This document shows positions 25,101 through 41,552 of a DNA stretch of 64,000 nucleotides, in pieces (the stretch's first letter is position 1; each line of letters opens with the position of its first letter). Source of the DNA: Liolophura sinensis (taxonomy: Eukaryota; Mollusca; Polyplacophora; Chitonida; Chitonidae). The position numbers and the translations under genes are program-made. The stretch is taken from assembly GCF_032854445.1 (NCBI RefSeq), contig NC_088306.1:29669764-29733763 (forward strand), in the 5' to 3' direction. The notes under the pieces were generated by a model. That model saw only the letters and a program-made list of their open reading frames with translations, made no database searches and was not told where the DNA came from.

Positions 25101-25911
25101 CATGTGTAGGCTTGGTCTGTTGAGAAATGTTTGTGCATTGTTTACTATGCGTAGTGCAACTACGGTATAACATATTTCACCTGAAGTTAAGCACTTTTCA
25201 AATGATACATTCATCCACCTTCAAATGAGGGTTTTTTGTGAACAGAAGTTTGGTTGATTTATTAGAAAAAGTGTTGGCATTAAAAGTGGCAGTAAACCTA
25301 TTCTCTTCAATCCCTGCCGAACACTGGCGTGCTTTCAGGTCAGAGTGGATTTATGGGCCCACGTACTCTGTTCCTTGTGCAATGGATCGACTGATCTTTT
25401 AAGTTCAACAACTACATGTTAAACGGCAGGTAACTATTAGAAATTGCTGAAAGTAGACCTAACTGTTTACTTCAGCGTAAATCAACTAAGATTTTATATG
25501 ATCACAGGACACTGACCTTGTGACATGACAGAGATTCACGAAAAAATCTAGCTATTTTCAAGTTATTCAAGGAGATTAGTCCTCAGTCACGAACATATGG
25601 TCAGAAAGTGTTTCTAACGGCGCCTCTAAGGTAAGTCGATGATAGTCACGCCAGAAGGCTACAGTGTACTGCATATGAAAACTACATGTACATGTCATCT
25701 CCACAATGTGTTGTTGTTGTTCATCCTTTTGAATCCCGGTTTGTAGCCAAACTCCAGAGGATAACACCAGATATTGTCTCACTGCAAATACCACATAAAC
25801 ACTTCTGTTTGATGAAACAGTTTCAGGCATACACGCTTCACATAAAATGTTCCATGGTTACCTTAACTTTGAAGATATTTGTAATTTACTTTGCTCCTCA
25901 TCCAATGCCAT
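10172..25911 (-). CDS. ZRSR2: ZRSR2, U2AF35-related splicing factor; ten coding exons
   Basis: Exons in transcript order: 25911-25862, 24044-23953, 23067-22892, 21181-21086, 19746-19708, 16926-16817, 15976-15870, 13325-13163, 12671-12562, 11004-10172. All junctions are GT-AG, phases agree and the total is 1776 nt (591 residues plus stop). Seen: a charged coiled coil (about 55-151); zinc finger 1, C174-x8-C183-x5-C189-x3-H193; a U2AF-homology motif at about 195-313 (LPEFKSMGRVVQFK, HLRGNVYVQF, FNGRYYGGKQL); zinc finger 2, C314-x7-C322-x5-C328-x3-H332 with CNFLHVFRNP; then an RS domain from about 350 with RSRSRSRS runs and a serine/lysine tail. Known of the family: ZRSR2 recognises 3' splice sites, especially of U12-type introns, and works in the nucleus. 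At 591 residues it is longer than human ZRSR2 (about 480), mostly in the RS tail. Exon 3 has tandem acceptors (23067 or 23064), changing one residue. The exon 1 start fits by phase and context, and is the least certain part. Confidence 0.95.
11048..11233 (-). mobile_element. SINE family 1, truncated (minus), ZRSR2 intron 9
   Basis: The minus-strand 3' part of the family is present: GACTGGTATTTTACGCCGTA, TTCAAGAATATTTCACTTAT, GGCGGCCAGCATTATGG, GGGAGGAAACCGGGCAGA, then GTCAGCATGAGCTGGTCTTG. The A-box half of the tRNA-like head is missing. It starts only about 45 bp into the intron, measured from ZRSR2 exon 10. Confidence 0.88.
11505..11667 (-). mobile_element. SINE family 1, truncated (minus), ZRSR2 intron 9
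   Basis: This is a second, more diverged copy: TTATTTATTTGATTGGTGTT, CTCAAGAATATTTCACTT, GGCCAGCCTTATGGTGGGAG, ACCATCTGCAGGTTGCTG, ending at CATGAGCTGGAC. It is directly followed by the 19-bp array. Confidence 0.85.
11690..11795. repeat. 19-bp minisatellite, about 5 copies
   Basis: The unit is ACTGAGTAGGTACAGCAGC with drift at the ends. It lies in ZRSR2 intron 9 beside the SINE head region. Confidence 0.85.
11870..11935 (-). mobile_element. SINE family 1 relic (minus)
   Basis: GTTGTTTTATATTACACTCAAGAATTTTGCAC resembles the reverse complement of the family's 3' end. The rest is gone. Confidence 0.4.
11965..12500. repeat. 34-bp minisatellite with CRE-like core, about 15 copies
   Basis: The unit is TTTGTGACGTCATCGTAAAT, then AAAGACACAAAAAGAC. 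TGACGTCA, the cAMP-response-element octamer, is perfect in two early copies and decays to TGATGTCA elsewhere. It lies in ZRSR2 intron 9 (between 12562 and 11004). Whether any factor binds is unknown. Confidence 0.93.
13716..15748. repeat. 14-bp minisatellite, about 145 copies, ZRSR2 intron 7
   Basis: The unit is GACACTGACATGAC with main variants GACACTGACATGGT, GACACTGACTTGAG and GACAATGACATGAC. It fills most of the intron between exon 7 (15870) and exon 8 (13325). On the minus strand no frame of the 14-mer contains a stop, so three overlapping minus frames stay open for up to 659 codons with MSVSSCQCHHVSV-type repeats. The plus strand has TGA in every frame. Retention of this intron would not translate the array, because a TAA follows within eight codons of the exon 7 donor. 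Confidence 0.97.
16105..16237. repeat. 21-bp minisatellite of hairpin units, about 6 copies
   Basis: The unit is CTTGTAACCAGTAGACTGGTA. Inside each unit ACCAGT and ACTGGT are exact reverse complements around a two-base loop, so the array is a chain of small hairpins. It lies in ZRSR2 intron 6. Confidence 0.88.
17040..17287. repeat. 39-bp minisatellite, about 6 copies
   Basis: The unit is GGTGAATTATTCATTCACAG, then TGTTGTTTAACACCATATT. GAATTATTC is itself near-palindromic. It lies in ZRSR2 intron 5, just downstream in transcript order of the 51-bp array. Confidence 0.92.
17400..19550. repeat. 51-bp minisatellite, about 42 copies, ZRSR2 intron 5
   Basis: The unit is CACGTGATGTCACGGATGCC, CTCTGGATCACAACAGACCA, CCGTAGGATGA, with 48-bp versions that lack three bases at CACGACGTCAC. 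Units often carry TGACGTCA or CACGTG. The right part has a higher-order duplication: about 18760-19110 recurs at 19170-19520, offset 410 bp, including the odd junction CCCTCAACAGATG at 19009 and 19419. Since 51 is divisible by 3, long open frames occur on both strands (VVCCDPEGIRDV-type repeats). These are not genes. Confidence 0.97.
20695..20900 (-). mobile_element. SINE family 1, diverged (minus), ZRSR2 intron 4
   Basis: Recognisable blocks are GGTGGCCGGCATTACGG, GAGGAAACCGGGCTAATC, ACATCTGCAGGTAACTGACAG, AGTCAAGATGAGCTGGACTT and CACAGTGGTCGCATTGGTGAGAG (minus-strand tRNA-like head). It is older than the copies at 23661 and 32315. Confidence 0.82.
21625..22418. repeat. 21-bp minisatellite, about 37 copies, ZRSR2 intron 3
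   Basis: The unit is AATCAGAGTGTCAGTGGAGGC with AACCAGGATGTTAGTGGAGGC variants. As 21 is divisible by 3, long open frames arise on both strands (EATRVSV and TDTLVAS repeats). No gene is implied. Degenerate units begin near 21400. Confidence 0.95.
22420..22890. other. ZRSR2 intron 3, unique part
   Basis: This is intronic sequence between the 21-bp array and exon 3. No further structure was noticed. Confidence 0.7.
23661..23929 (+). mobile_element. Full-length tRNA-derived SINE, family 1 (plus), ZRSR2 intron 2
   Basis: It begins GGGGCCTCTG. An RNA polymerase III A box (TGGCTCAGTTGG) and B box (GAGTTCAAGTCC) are clear. The tRNA-unrelated body includes TGCTGGCTTCCTCTC, GTACGTGAGAAGGTCTG, CAGCAACCTGCGGATGGTCG and GAAATATTCTTGAGTACGGC, and the tail is (AAAT)n. 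CTTTTCTTCC flanks both sides (23648-23657 and 23930-23939) as a target-site duplication. It is antisense to ZRSR2. Open frames across it are shadows. Confidence 0.93.
24105..25045. repeat. 50-bp minisatellite, about 19 copies, ZRSR2 intron 1
   Basis: The unit is TGTTGGAGGCATGGTTATAC, AGCACAAAGTGTAGGACTGG, TCATACAGAC. Variants (GGGCGATACAGC, CACGACTATACAGC) alternate. It begins about 60 bp inside the intron, on the exon 2 side. Confidence 0.95.
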
Positions 25912-26365
25912 GCCGTGCTTATGCCACAGATCGGCGGATTCTAGGGTTCGCAAGGGTTATTTAGCTTTAAGGTATTACCCTGAATGAAAAAGAAAACCTC
26001 TGAAGAACAATTTGAAAAAAAATAAGGCAACTTTGTGTCTAGAAATGGCTTCATCCATACACTCCCATGCTTTAATAAGCAATGCGAAAAAGAATGTTTG
26101 TTTATTTATAATTCTCGCATTTTGCCGAACTGTAGCTCTGACAGAGCAAGTGTCAATACACATATTTTGATGACGTATGTCCCAGACTAGTAAAAATAGC
26201 TCCTGACAGCTGACAATAATATAGAAGAAACTGCGCTTTCTGCCTTCAAATTTCTACGTTTTAAATGCGCTGACTGTTTACCATATCACTGAAAGTTGGG
26301 ACTCCATGTGTTGCTGTACAAATGTGACATCATTAAGAGAATTTAGTCAGTGTTTCCTTGAGGAG
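25912..26365. promoter_or_regulatory. Probable bidirectional promoter between ZRSR2 and MOSPD1-like gene
   Basis: The ZRSR2 start codon (minus) is at 25911. On the plus strand a near-consensus donor, GAGGAG|GTAAGTAT, occurs at 26365/26366, before the MOSPD1-like coding exon. The likeliest reading is that the plus-strand 5' UTR exon ends at 26365 and that both genes start within this 450 bp. No TATA box is obvious. Transcript ends cannot be seen from the sequence. Confidence 0.5.
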
Positions 26366-27315
26366 GTAAGTATCTAATGTTTAAAAACCATGGAGAGAAC
26401 CATCCGGACTAGTACGATAGGATGAATAATCACTAACGGACTCCGTTACGGAGTTTTGTATGTGTTATTGTTGTCGCGTTGGACTTTAGCCACTGACCCT
26501 GTCCAGACTGAGTTGGCTGACCAGGTTGCAAGGTATGGAAGAAAAGGTTAAGGCTGCGGATTTTGCTCAGTGTATTGTCTGAATGAAATAGGTCTTGCCA
26601 CTGTCAGTTACCAAGCGCCTTGCGTAACCGACGTGTTAACAGCTGATGTAATTAAGTAGAGCATCAAATTTTATGCCATAGGACTCTTTGTGCTCTTTTA
26701 AGCACAATTGTGAACTCTCATAAAACTTCAGTGCAGATTCCTGGATTGAAAAGTTATACAAAAGCCTATTTATTACATCATATAGTTGCTGGGTAGTGTA
26801 GTTTACATGTACATGTTACTAGTAAGTGATGTGCATATATTTAATCTGTAGGTGATAGCAATATTCTGGTAATGTTATTTTAAATAGTTCGCTAACAAAC
26901 AGATGATCTGTTATAAAACTGTTGTTTAACAGCTCTGTGTCAATCACTTCATGTTACTTTAGTTGTTTCACATCCAGTCAACAAACATCCCTTTCCACTG
27001 ATAAAGGGTATTAATTTGGTAATCAGTGTACTGGGAAAGCAACTAAACACATGCATGGTCAATATGCAGTTTGATACACTATTGCAGATCCTGTAAATCC
27101 AGGAATTTAATTTGCTAACATAACAGTGATAATTTGTAACATGTGTGCTTCCATATTGTAAATGTTTATGAACTCCAGTCTGGCCGGTGATAAAAAATAA
27201 AAAAACTTTATTATTTCATGCAGACATGATTTGTTTTTGTTTCGTGTAATTAGCATTCCATATCTGTTTTGACAACAGAAAATAGGTTCAGTTGATCTGT
27301 GGCTTTGTTAACATC
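26366..27315 (+). other. Probable first intron of the MOSPD1-like gene
   Basis: A strong donor at 26366 and an acceptor (TTTGTTAACATCAG at 27315, or CCTCAG at 27360) bracket unremarkable AT-rich sequence. An in-frame TGA at 27334-27336 precedes the start codon, so the coding region cannot extend upstream in this exon. Confidence 0.5.
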
Positions 27316-27336
27316 AGCGACGGAAGCCCTTCATGA

Positions 27337-34387
<7,051 letters not shown>

Positions 34388-34605
34388 CAGTAATTCTCTT
34401 TTAGCCACAAGATTTTAGCGCCCAAAATTTGTCACTTTGCTGCCATAATAGAACAACATGCTGGAACTGTTCCATATGATTGCAGAGTGTTCTATATGTG
34501 TTGAAGCTGGATTGTGTGTCTGCTGTCTGTCTGTATGGCTGTCTGTTTGTTTGTCTGAATTTTAACTTAATTCTCAACTGTACAATGCCTTTATTTAAGT
34601 CATGA

Positions 34606-34611
34606 ATAAAT
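34606..34611 (+). terminator. MOSPD1-like poly(A) signal (AATAAA)
   Basis: A canonical AATAAA lies about 220 bp after the stop codon at 34385-34387. It is followed by TTTCATACTCTCATG and a TG-rich stretch, as expected of a cleavage region. Confidence 0.7.
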
Positions 34612-34662
34612 TTCATACTCTCATGTAAGCCCTGTGATTTCTTAGTTTTTATTGCGTGTTTT

Positions 34663-34836
34663 TTGTGAGTTCAAGTCTAGCTCATGCTGGCTTCCCCTCT
34701 GGCCATACATGGGAAGGTCTGCCAGAAACCTGCTGATGGTCGTGGGTTTATCTCGGGTTCCCTCCCACGGTAATGCTGACCGCCGTCATAGATGTGACAT
34801 ATTCTTCAGTATGGTGCAAAACACCATTCAAATAAA
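34663..34836 (+). mobile_element. SINE family 1, 5'-truncated (plus)
   Basis: It starts inside the B box (GTGAGTTCAAGTCTAGCTCA) and continues through the body (TGGGAAGGTCTGCCAGAAAC, TGATGGTCGTGGGTTT, GACCGCCGTCATAGATGTGA) to AAATAAATAAG. Confidence 0.88.
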
Positions 34837-34839
34837 TAA

Positions 34840-36840
34840 GAAAATTCTACAAGACCACATGTACAGAGCCATAAAAGGGACTTTGTTATTTTGTTTTTTT
34901 TTTAACTGCATTTTTTTTTTTTTTTGGCACTGTTGGGTTGGAGTTTTTTTTTTCTATTTAAGCAGACAAAAAAAAAAAGAAAAACTTCCAGAAAAAGATC
35001 TTCGGCTTCGAGATAATAAGCCAATCGAAATTATGGTTTGCTTCACGCTTTTATTGAAACACTCCTGTATGTGACAATATCGTTGGATGATTATCTCGAG
35101 ACTCAAGATAACTAATTCAGACCACAACATGACCAACCAATCATTTGGCGGCAGGTATCATGATTGAGACGAAACCACGAATCAAGTTGTTATCTGACTG
35201 GTTGAAAGACTTGGTGCCCAAGACCTTTTTCTAGGCCTGCTATAAAAAAAAAAAACTTTGGCTGCAGAGGTGCAAAGCTATGTTATACTGTGTGATTAGT
35301 TATTGAGCCATTGAACTACAATCAAACAAAAATAAAAATTTTACCATCTGGATGAGCATGTATATATGGCAGGGGTTTGGCATTTTGAACCATTTCTGTC
35401 TTGTATTCCTACCTATCTTCCATCGTTTTGCCTGGGGCTTTGTGTGAAATTTTTTACCAGGTACATGGCAAAAGGCGAAGGTTTACACAAGGCACTACAG
35501 CTTCCTCCACACATAAACTTGTCATGTTGGCTAAGTGAAGGCAGGTCAAGGTCACAGGTGCTTGCCTTTCATTCGCTATAGAACACACAAGGAGCATGTT
35601 TAAATGAAGCCTTGGACAGGGAGTTTGTAAAATACCACGATGTCTAGATGCACTTATATCCTCCACCAGTATGGTGTGTATATGTGTTGGTCACGTGTTG
35701 GAAAGTTCATCAGTGACTTCTCAAAGGTGAGTGGTTTACCCACAGGCGTTTTGGTTTCTACAACCCATAAAATTGACCCAGTGAAAAACTCTTCACTACA
35801 GTGTTAAACAAAAATGAAATGAAAATAAACAAAAATTAAATAAATATCCGCTTGCTAATGTATCCTGACATTTTTGACATCCCATCCTAATCCCAATCTG
35901 AATCCTAATCTTACAGAACATCCATGCAGAGCCCTCATGTTGGCCAAGTACTTGTTTTCCATGCGGCATTCTATATTTGATTTATTTATTTCATTGGCGT
36001 TCTACTCTTTATTGAAGAATATTTTACTTATCTCTCAGTGCCCAACATTATGGTTGGAGGAAGTCGGGCAGGGAAGCCAGAGAGAAACCCACAACCATCC
36101 GACCAGTTAGACCCAGAATATCATAATTTTCCTGGCTATAGAATACATCATGTGTGATTTTTTTTTTACTCTGAAGGTCTCTGATGTAAACCTGTTGGCT
36201 AGCCACGACATGATATTCAGACCCATGCATTACACTTGGTAATTCCAGATTGCACTGTTGGCTGTGTGGACTTCATTTTCCACAAAAATGTCCAGTGAGC
36301 TAAAAACAGGATTAGCGCCCTATGGATTCGAACTCAGACCTATTGATCAATACATGCAGGAAATAGTTCTATCAATCTGAAACATATGAACAGGGGAGTA
36401 AATTTGGATGGAGTTCTGTGAATTGAAACATTTTTTCTTTAATACTGAAGAACGCATTAACAAATAGAACCGATGTTCCAGCTGCAGATATCGGAAACTG
36501 GAAACTTGATTTTGCTCGCCTGTTGATTCCTTTCACTATAAGAGTCAATTCCAGACAAAAAAATCCAATGGCTGTCTTTGCCGATATTTACAACTGTGTC
36601 TTGCTCGTTAATTGCTTCTGGCTTTGATGTATTACGTACTAAGCATCTTAGATCGATAACATGATTCATCTAGTTGACCTTTTATGATCGGCACAAGTTA
36701 TTTGCGGAGCGTTTCTGGGACTAAAATTCGGCAGTTCTGGTGGGCGAAAAACAATCAACAATGCGTGAATGCTGACTAGATAATGCCTGGATGACTCAAG
36801 CAGACTGCCACTTCCTGCGGCTTTCTGATTGGTCGCTATT
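34840..36840. other. Intergenic stretch after the MOSPD1-like gene
   Basis: No coding exon was recognised. It contains poly(T) and poly(A) runs at about 34880-34980 and the SINE relic listed next. Confidence 0.5.
35975..36105 (-). mobile_element. SINE family 1 relic (minus)
   Basis: TTTATTTCATTGGCGTTCTA, TTGAAGAATATTTTACTTAT, CAACATTATGGTTGGAGGAA and GAAACCCACAACCATCC match the minus-strand 3' half of the family. Confidence 0.75.
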
Positions 36841-36844
36841 TTTA

Positions 36845-36997
36845 GAACCAAGGGAGTGAGCTAAAATGGCAGCCTTCTGAAGTCGTCGACGGTGGTTGTG
36901 AAAGATAGGCATAAGTTTTATCGGAATTCAGGGTTTCTACTCGCTCTACTGAAATTATCCGCGCCCACACAGGACCTGAGACTGTAGTAACCACTAG
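36845..36997 (+). promoter_or_regulatory. Possible promoter and non-coding first exon of a plus-strand gene
   Basis: A comparatively CpG-rich stretch (GAAGTCGTCGACGGTGG, ATTATCCGCGCCCACACAGG) ends at a strong donor, CCACTAG|GTGAGTATG, at 36997/36998. Any ATG inside it runs quickly into a stop (ATGGCAGCCTTCTGA), so it would be 5' UTR. The transcription start cannot be placed exactly. What gene it would feed is unknown. Confidence 0.45.
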
Positions 36998-39500
36998 GTG
37001 AGTATGCATTTTTATGTAGCACTTGTCAAATCGGCAAAATTTGCGATCTAATAGAAGGACAGTCTGTTGTCTGAAACGCGAGAGCTTGTGAGTTTAGCTG
37101 AGATGATGGCTTTCCCCCCACCTACACTTTGTCACCTCGTTCCAGACTGTCACATTTCTGGGCTCCTTTTTCAGTTTGTCCGTTGTCTGCCAATGATTGT
37201 TCTTCGTGACGTTTATTTCGCAATGTGCAAAGTTCACCACAGAATACAGAGTAAATTTTAAGCGGAAAATTGGCGTTGAAGTCGTCGTGTCATGCGTGCG
37301 GTTGCACTGAGGGATAGCTAAACAGGTTGTACTACACTGGGTGTCATCTATCAGTCGAACAGCTGTTTCTCTATCGTTACAGCGTCCACTTCGCCATCGC
37401 CTGATTCATATTCTTCCAAGAAGTTAGATCAGGTTGTTGAAATTTAAAGATCAGTCATGTGGAACTCTGTACATATGTCATGTATATTCTGATCAGGCCA
37501 GATATTTCAATTTGTAGACCGAAAAGCCAGCCAAATTTTGAGCAGGTTTTACTGAGTATTCTCCACAGGGGAGACTCTTCGCCATGCTGATGGCTGCTCT
37601 TCACAGATATAAATAGTCCACTTTCCAGGACAAATAAAAAACCCACATCATGGAGAATGGTGAGCTCTTCACCTCAGTCATGCTTGTAAAGTTTAGAGAT
37701 GTGAACATGACTGCCTGTTTGAAGTCTTGAGCACTTGTTCATTGACTAGAAATGGTCAACATGAGTATAACAGGAGCCGAATGTGGTCCAGCACAGTGCG
37801 ATCCCCTCAGCTAGGGATTGCAGATTTAGAAAGTGTCGGGTAGGAAACGCCAAGGTTCTAGGTGCGGATAGGAAAATACATGTACCCAGCGGAGGTACCC
37901 ATGTTAGATGTCGTATCGACAGCATACAACATTTAATTCATTACTCTAAGTACTAGATACGCTGCTCCTTGAACATTTCAGAACAGATTTTCCAATGAAG
38001 CCAGTCACTTGTACACTTTTCTTAGCAGTTTATGCGATCACATATCAGGGGGATCAATTATTCTGCTTCCTTCTGCATGTGTTTACAAACTTCCCTGGTG
38101 AAATGTTAAAGCTGGGATACATTGACATAAATCCGAAATTTTCCTCTTAGAGAAGGTGGCGCTAGTCTGAGATAGGACTTGAACGTCAAAAGTCTTTTGT
38201 TGCATGATGGGAAACATGTTGTGTTCTGGGGTTTCATCTGTGACGTATTTGGTCTACCCACTGTGACGTTGCACCGTTAAAGCTGCAGTAGAATGTCTAG
38301 TGTCACTGAAATGATGTTAAAATACCTCCTTGTTCGGACTTTGGTCAGTATCGCATGGTTTGGTGGCGTTTTTGTTGATCCATACACATAAGTCCCTGAT
38401 CAAATATGTATGCGTAGAACATTCGCGAAAAGAAAACACTTGTTCCAGGAAGGAAGTGTGTAATCAAGTGGGCCCTGTGTGCATATAATCCATTATTTCT
38501 CTCCCACATGTAGCCCCATTTCAGATTAACTTGAGCAAGATGAAGTAATAAAAATATGAATAAAACCAGGATGCAATACGTGTACATACATTGAACATGG
38601 TGCTAAGCAGTGAGAGTACAGGCTCGGTTTGTCAGCACAGCTGTTGGGTGGGAAGGTTTGTTAGCGACCAGACCAAGGGCAGTGGTTTACTTTAGGTACT
38701 ACGTTTTCCCAGGGTTTTACTTTTAGAGTTAGAGAAGAAGGCCAGAGCACAGAGGTAGGTGGTTGAATTGAAAGCAGATATGTCATAAGCACTACTGGTT
38801 TATGGATGCAGAAGGTGTGCAGTTGTCTGCAGTTGGCCATTTTTCCTGTGTGAATTTCCTGGTTTCCTCCGCCAATAAACTGGACTCTCTTAAGGTGAAA
38901 AATTCTTGATAAGTGCTTTAAAAAATGAATTGAATAAGTGTGATGCAGGCAAGAAACTAGAGCTGTCTGAGTTCCAGAAAACATTTGTGCTCCCAGACTC
39001 TTGAGTGCCGAAACTAGTCTAAAAGCTGTAAAACTAGAGCCTAAGGGCTATGAAATGGGCCTGTTGCTCTTCTTCTATTTTTATTTTTCTTGTAAGTAAA
39101 GACCAGTTGTCTTCTAGTACAGTTGATTGATCTTCTCTACCCACAAAGGGCCTATCAGTTATTATGCCTGTAATGGAGGACCCGGCCCCACCTCATTATG
39201 ACATGACTTTAAAGAGAACGCATTGCACCAGAACGTCATATTATGAAATACTGTGAGATTGTAGACATTTTCCCGAAATGTTTTTTTCACAACTAAGTCG
39301 TTACCATTTCTATTTGTATGGTTAGTGTGAACATGAAAGTCTTCATTATTTGTACCATTACATGTACCTGTGTAAGCCTACAGCAGTGCACATTTTTTTT
39401 TTAAATACTCAACACTTCACTACTTTAGGGCCCAGCAATACATTTGGAAAGTACGAAGTTGATTGAGTGATGGGGGTTGAGGAAATCAAAGGACATACAT
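36998..39500. other. Possible long 5' intron, no exon recognised
   Basis: Mixed-composition sequence without a conserved exon. A SINE family 1 tail relic lies at about 38820-38940. Confidence 0.45.
38820..38940 (+). mobile_element. SINE family 1 relic (plus)
   Basis: TGTCTGCAGTTGGCC, CCTGGTTTCCTCCGCCAATA, AAGGTGAAAAATTCTTGATA and GAATTGAATAAG resemble a decayed 3' half of the family. Confidence 0.45.
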
Positions 39501-39504
39501 GTGT

Positions 39505-40398
39505 ATACATGTATAGGCCTACATAGACCTACCAGTACAGAGATTCTTGTAGTTACATATAGGACTACATAGACCTACTGGTACAGAGATTCTTGTAGTT
39601 ACATATAGGACTACATAGACCTACCGGTACAGAGATTCTTGTTGTTACATATAGGACTACATAGACCTACCGGTACAGAGATTCTTGTAGTTACATATAG
39701 GACTACATAGACCTACTGGTACAGAGATTCTTGTTGTTACATATAGGACTACATAGACCTACTGGTACAGAGATTCTTGTAGTTACATATAGGACTACAT
39801 AGACCTACCGGTACAGAGATTCTTGTTGTTACATATAGGACTACATAGACCTACCGGTACAGAGATTCTTGTAGTTACATATAGGACTACATAGACCTAC
39901 TGGTACAGAGATTCTTGTTGTTACATATAGGCCTACATAGACCTACTGGTACAGAGATTCTTGTAGTTACATATAGAACTACATAGACCTACCAGTACAG
40001 AGATTCTTGTTGTTACATATAGGCCTACATAGACCTACTGGTACAGAGATTCTTGTAGTTACATATAGAACTACATAGACCTACCAGTACAGAGATTCTT
40101 GTTGTTACATATAGGCCTACATAGACCTACTGGTACAGAGATTCTTGTAGTTACATATACAACTACATAGACCTACTGGTACAGAGATTCTTGTAGTTAC
40201 ATACAGGACTACATGGACCTACTGGTACAGAGATTCTTGTAGTTACTTATAGGTCTACATAGACCTACTGGTATAGAGATTCTTGTAGTTACATACAGGA
40301 CTACATAGACCTACCAGTACAGAGATTCTTGTAGTTACATATAGGACTACATAGACCTACCAGTACAGAGATTCTTGTAGTTACATATAGGACTACAA
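39505..40398. repeat. 46-bp minisatellite, about 19 copies, partly 92-bp dimers
   Basis: The unit is ATAGGACTACATAGACCTAC, CGGTACAGAGATTCTTGTAG, TTACAT. Through most of the left half, units with TTGTAGTT alternate with units with TTGTTGTT, which makes a 92-bp higher-order period. Confidence 0.96.
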
Positions 40399-40399
40399 G

Positions 40400-41270
40400 T
40401 ATATATAAGTACATGTTGATTGCCCAGAATTACAACTTGTCATAACATTCTAGAGTAAACTAATTATTTCAGCTCTTCCTCACAAGGAGCGAATCTGAGT
40501 CATGCTCATAGGCCTACATTTATTTATTACACTTCAACCTGTAGGCCAACTGGGTTTATTCCAATAACTCACTCATTGACAACTTTTCCCTTCAATTTAT
40601 TTTGATAGCAGGGGTTCTAGTATTGTTTCATTCTATGGTAACTTGTCTAATGGAACTGGTAATTTTTTTACCTGTCGAAACATTTCTGTATACATGAACA
40701 ACTGTCGTTTTGGGATCAAAACATGACTCACTTGTTATGATAAATCCAAATGTACACCTAGATTAGAAGACAAAAAATTATTCTTTGTGCTTTATTTATT
40801 GGCAGTACATAGCATAAATCTAAAGTGCGGTTCTGAACACTAGCTGTTCTATGATTGTTGTGTTTCATTGCATTGCATTTCTCAGAAAACATCTATACAT
40901 GTATGTGTTGGAAACTGGACCCTCGATGACATTTTAACATAGCACAGATATCTGCCGATCAGTGTAGAATAAAAACCATACATTGGGAGCGATGTTACGA
41001 TGATTTGATGCAGTACAGGAGCAGGGCTTTTTGTATTGTAACCCAAATGACCTTTTTTTGTTTTTTGCCCTTGCTACATCTTCTTCATGGCAAACACGGG
41101 AATGTCACACATACAAATATCACAGTAGTCATTATCCACGACTGAGGTTAATGGTTGTGTAACATGAAAATGTGTTGTAGAAACTTGCCAATTGATGCAG
41201 GAATTTGTTCTACATACACCTATGCTGTAAACCTGGCTCAGATCTTTCCAAAGACATTAAAAAAAGCACT
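40400..41270. other. Non-coding, nothing specific
   Basis: AT-rich, with no exon or repeat noticed apart from scattered TACATGTA motifs. Confidence 0.5.
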
Positions 41271-41274
41271 TGCT

Positions 41275-41552
41275 GCTATCTGGGTTGGCACTTAGCACTG
41301 AGAGGCTAGAGCAAGGAAATAGGGGTTAGCCCTGCGTAAGCATCATGTGAATGGGTGGGGTGTCACGTCTGGTGTCCTTGGGATGATTCTTGTGTTGGGG
41401 CAGCATCTTGGCGGCATGGACTCGCCCTGCCACAAGAAGATACAGCATACATGAACACATCTAATGATTCTGTGTTAACATATGACTGAAAAATTGAATA
41501 AAACTACAGTACGACATAACAGTTAAACCCCAAGTACACATACATATATACA
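41275..41552 (+). mobile_element. SINE family 2, 5'-truncated (plus)
   Basis: It shares with 28555-28910 the blocks GCACTTAGCACTGAGAG, GGTGTCACGTCTGGTGTCC, GGCGGCATGGACTCGCCCTG, AAGAAGATACAGCATACATG, TATGACTGAAAAATTGAATA and TTAAACCCCAAGTACACATA. The tRNA-like head is not recognisable. Confidence 0.8.

Noticed and set aside
25576-25635. Plus-strand donor CTCTAAG|GTAAGTCG at 25630
   Set aside because: It is a strong match, but it lies antisense inside ZRSR2 intron 1 and the donor at 26366 is nearer to the MOSPD1-like start. It might still be an alternative first exon.
10172-25911. U12-type introns in ZRSR2
   Set aside because: All nine donors are GTAA or GTGA class. None has the ATATCCTT or GTATCCTT consensus.
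37629-37659. Small exon candidate, CTTTCCAG acceptor, ATGGAGAATG|GTGAGC donor
   Set aside because: Splice-like ends are good, but only 31 bp and three codons are involved, with no further support.
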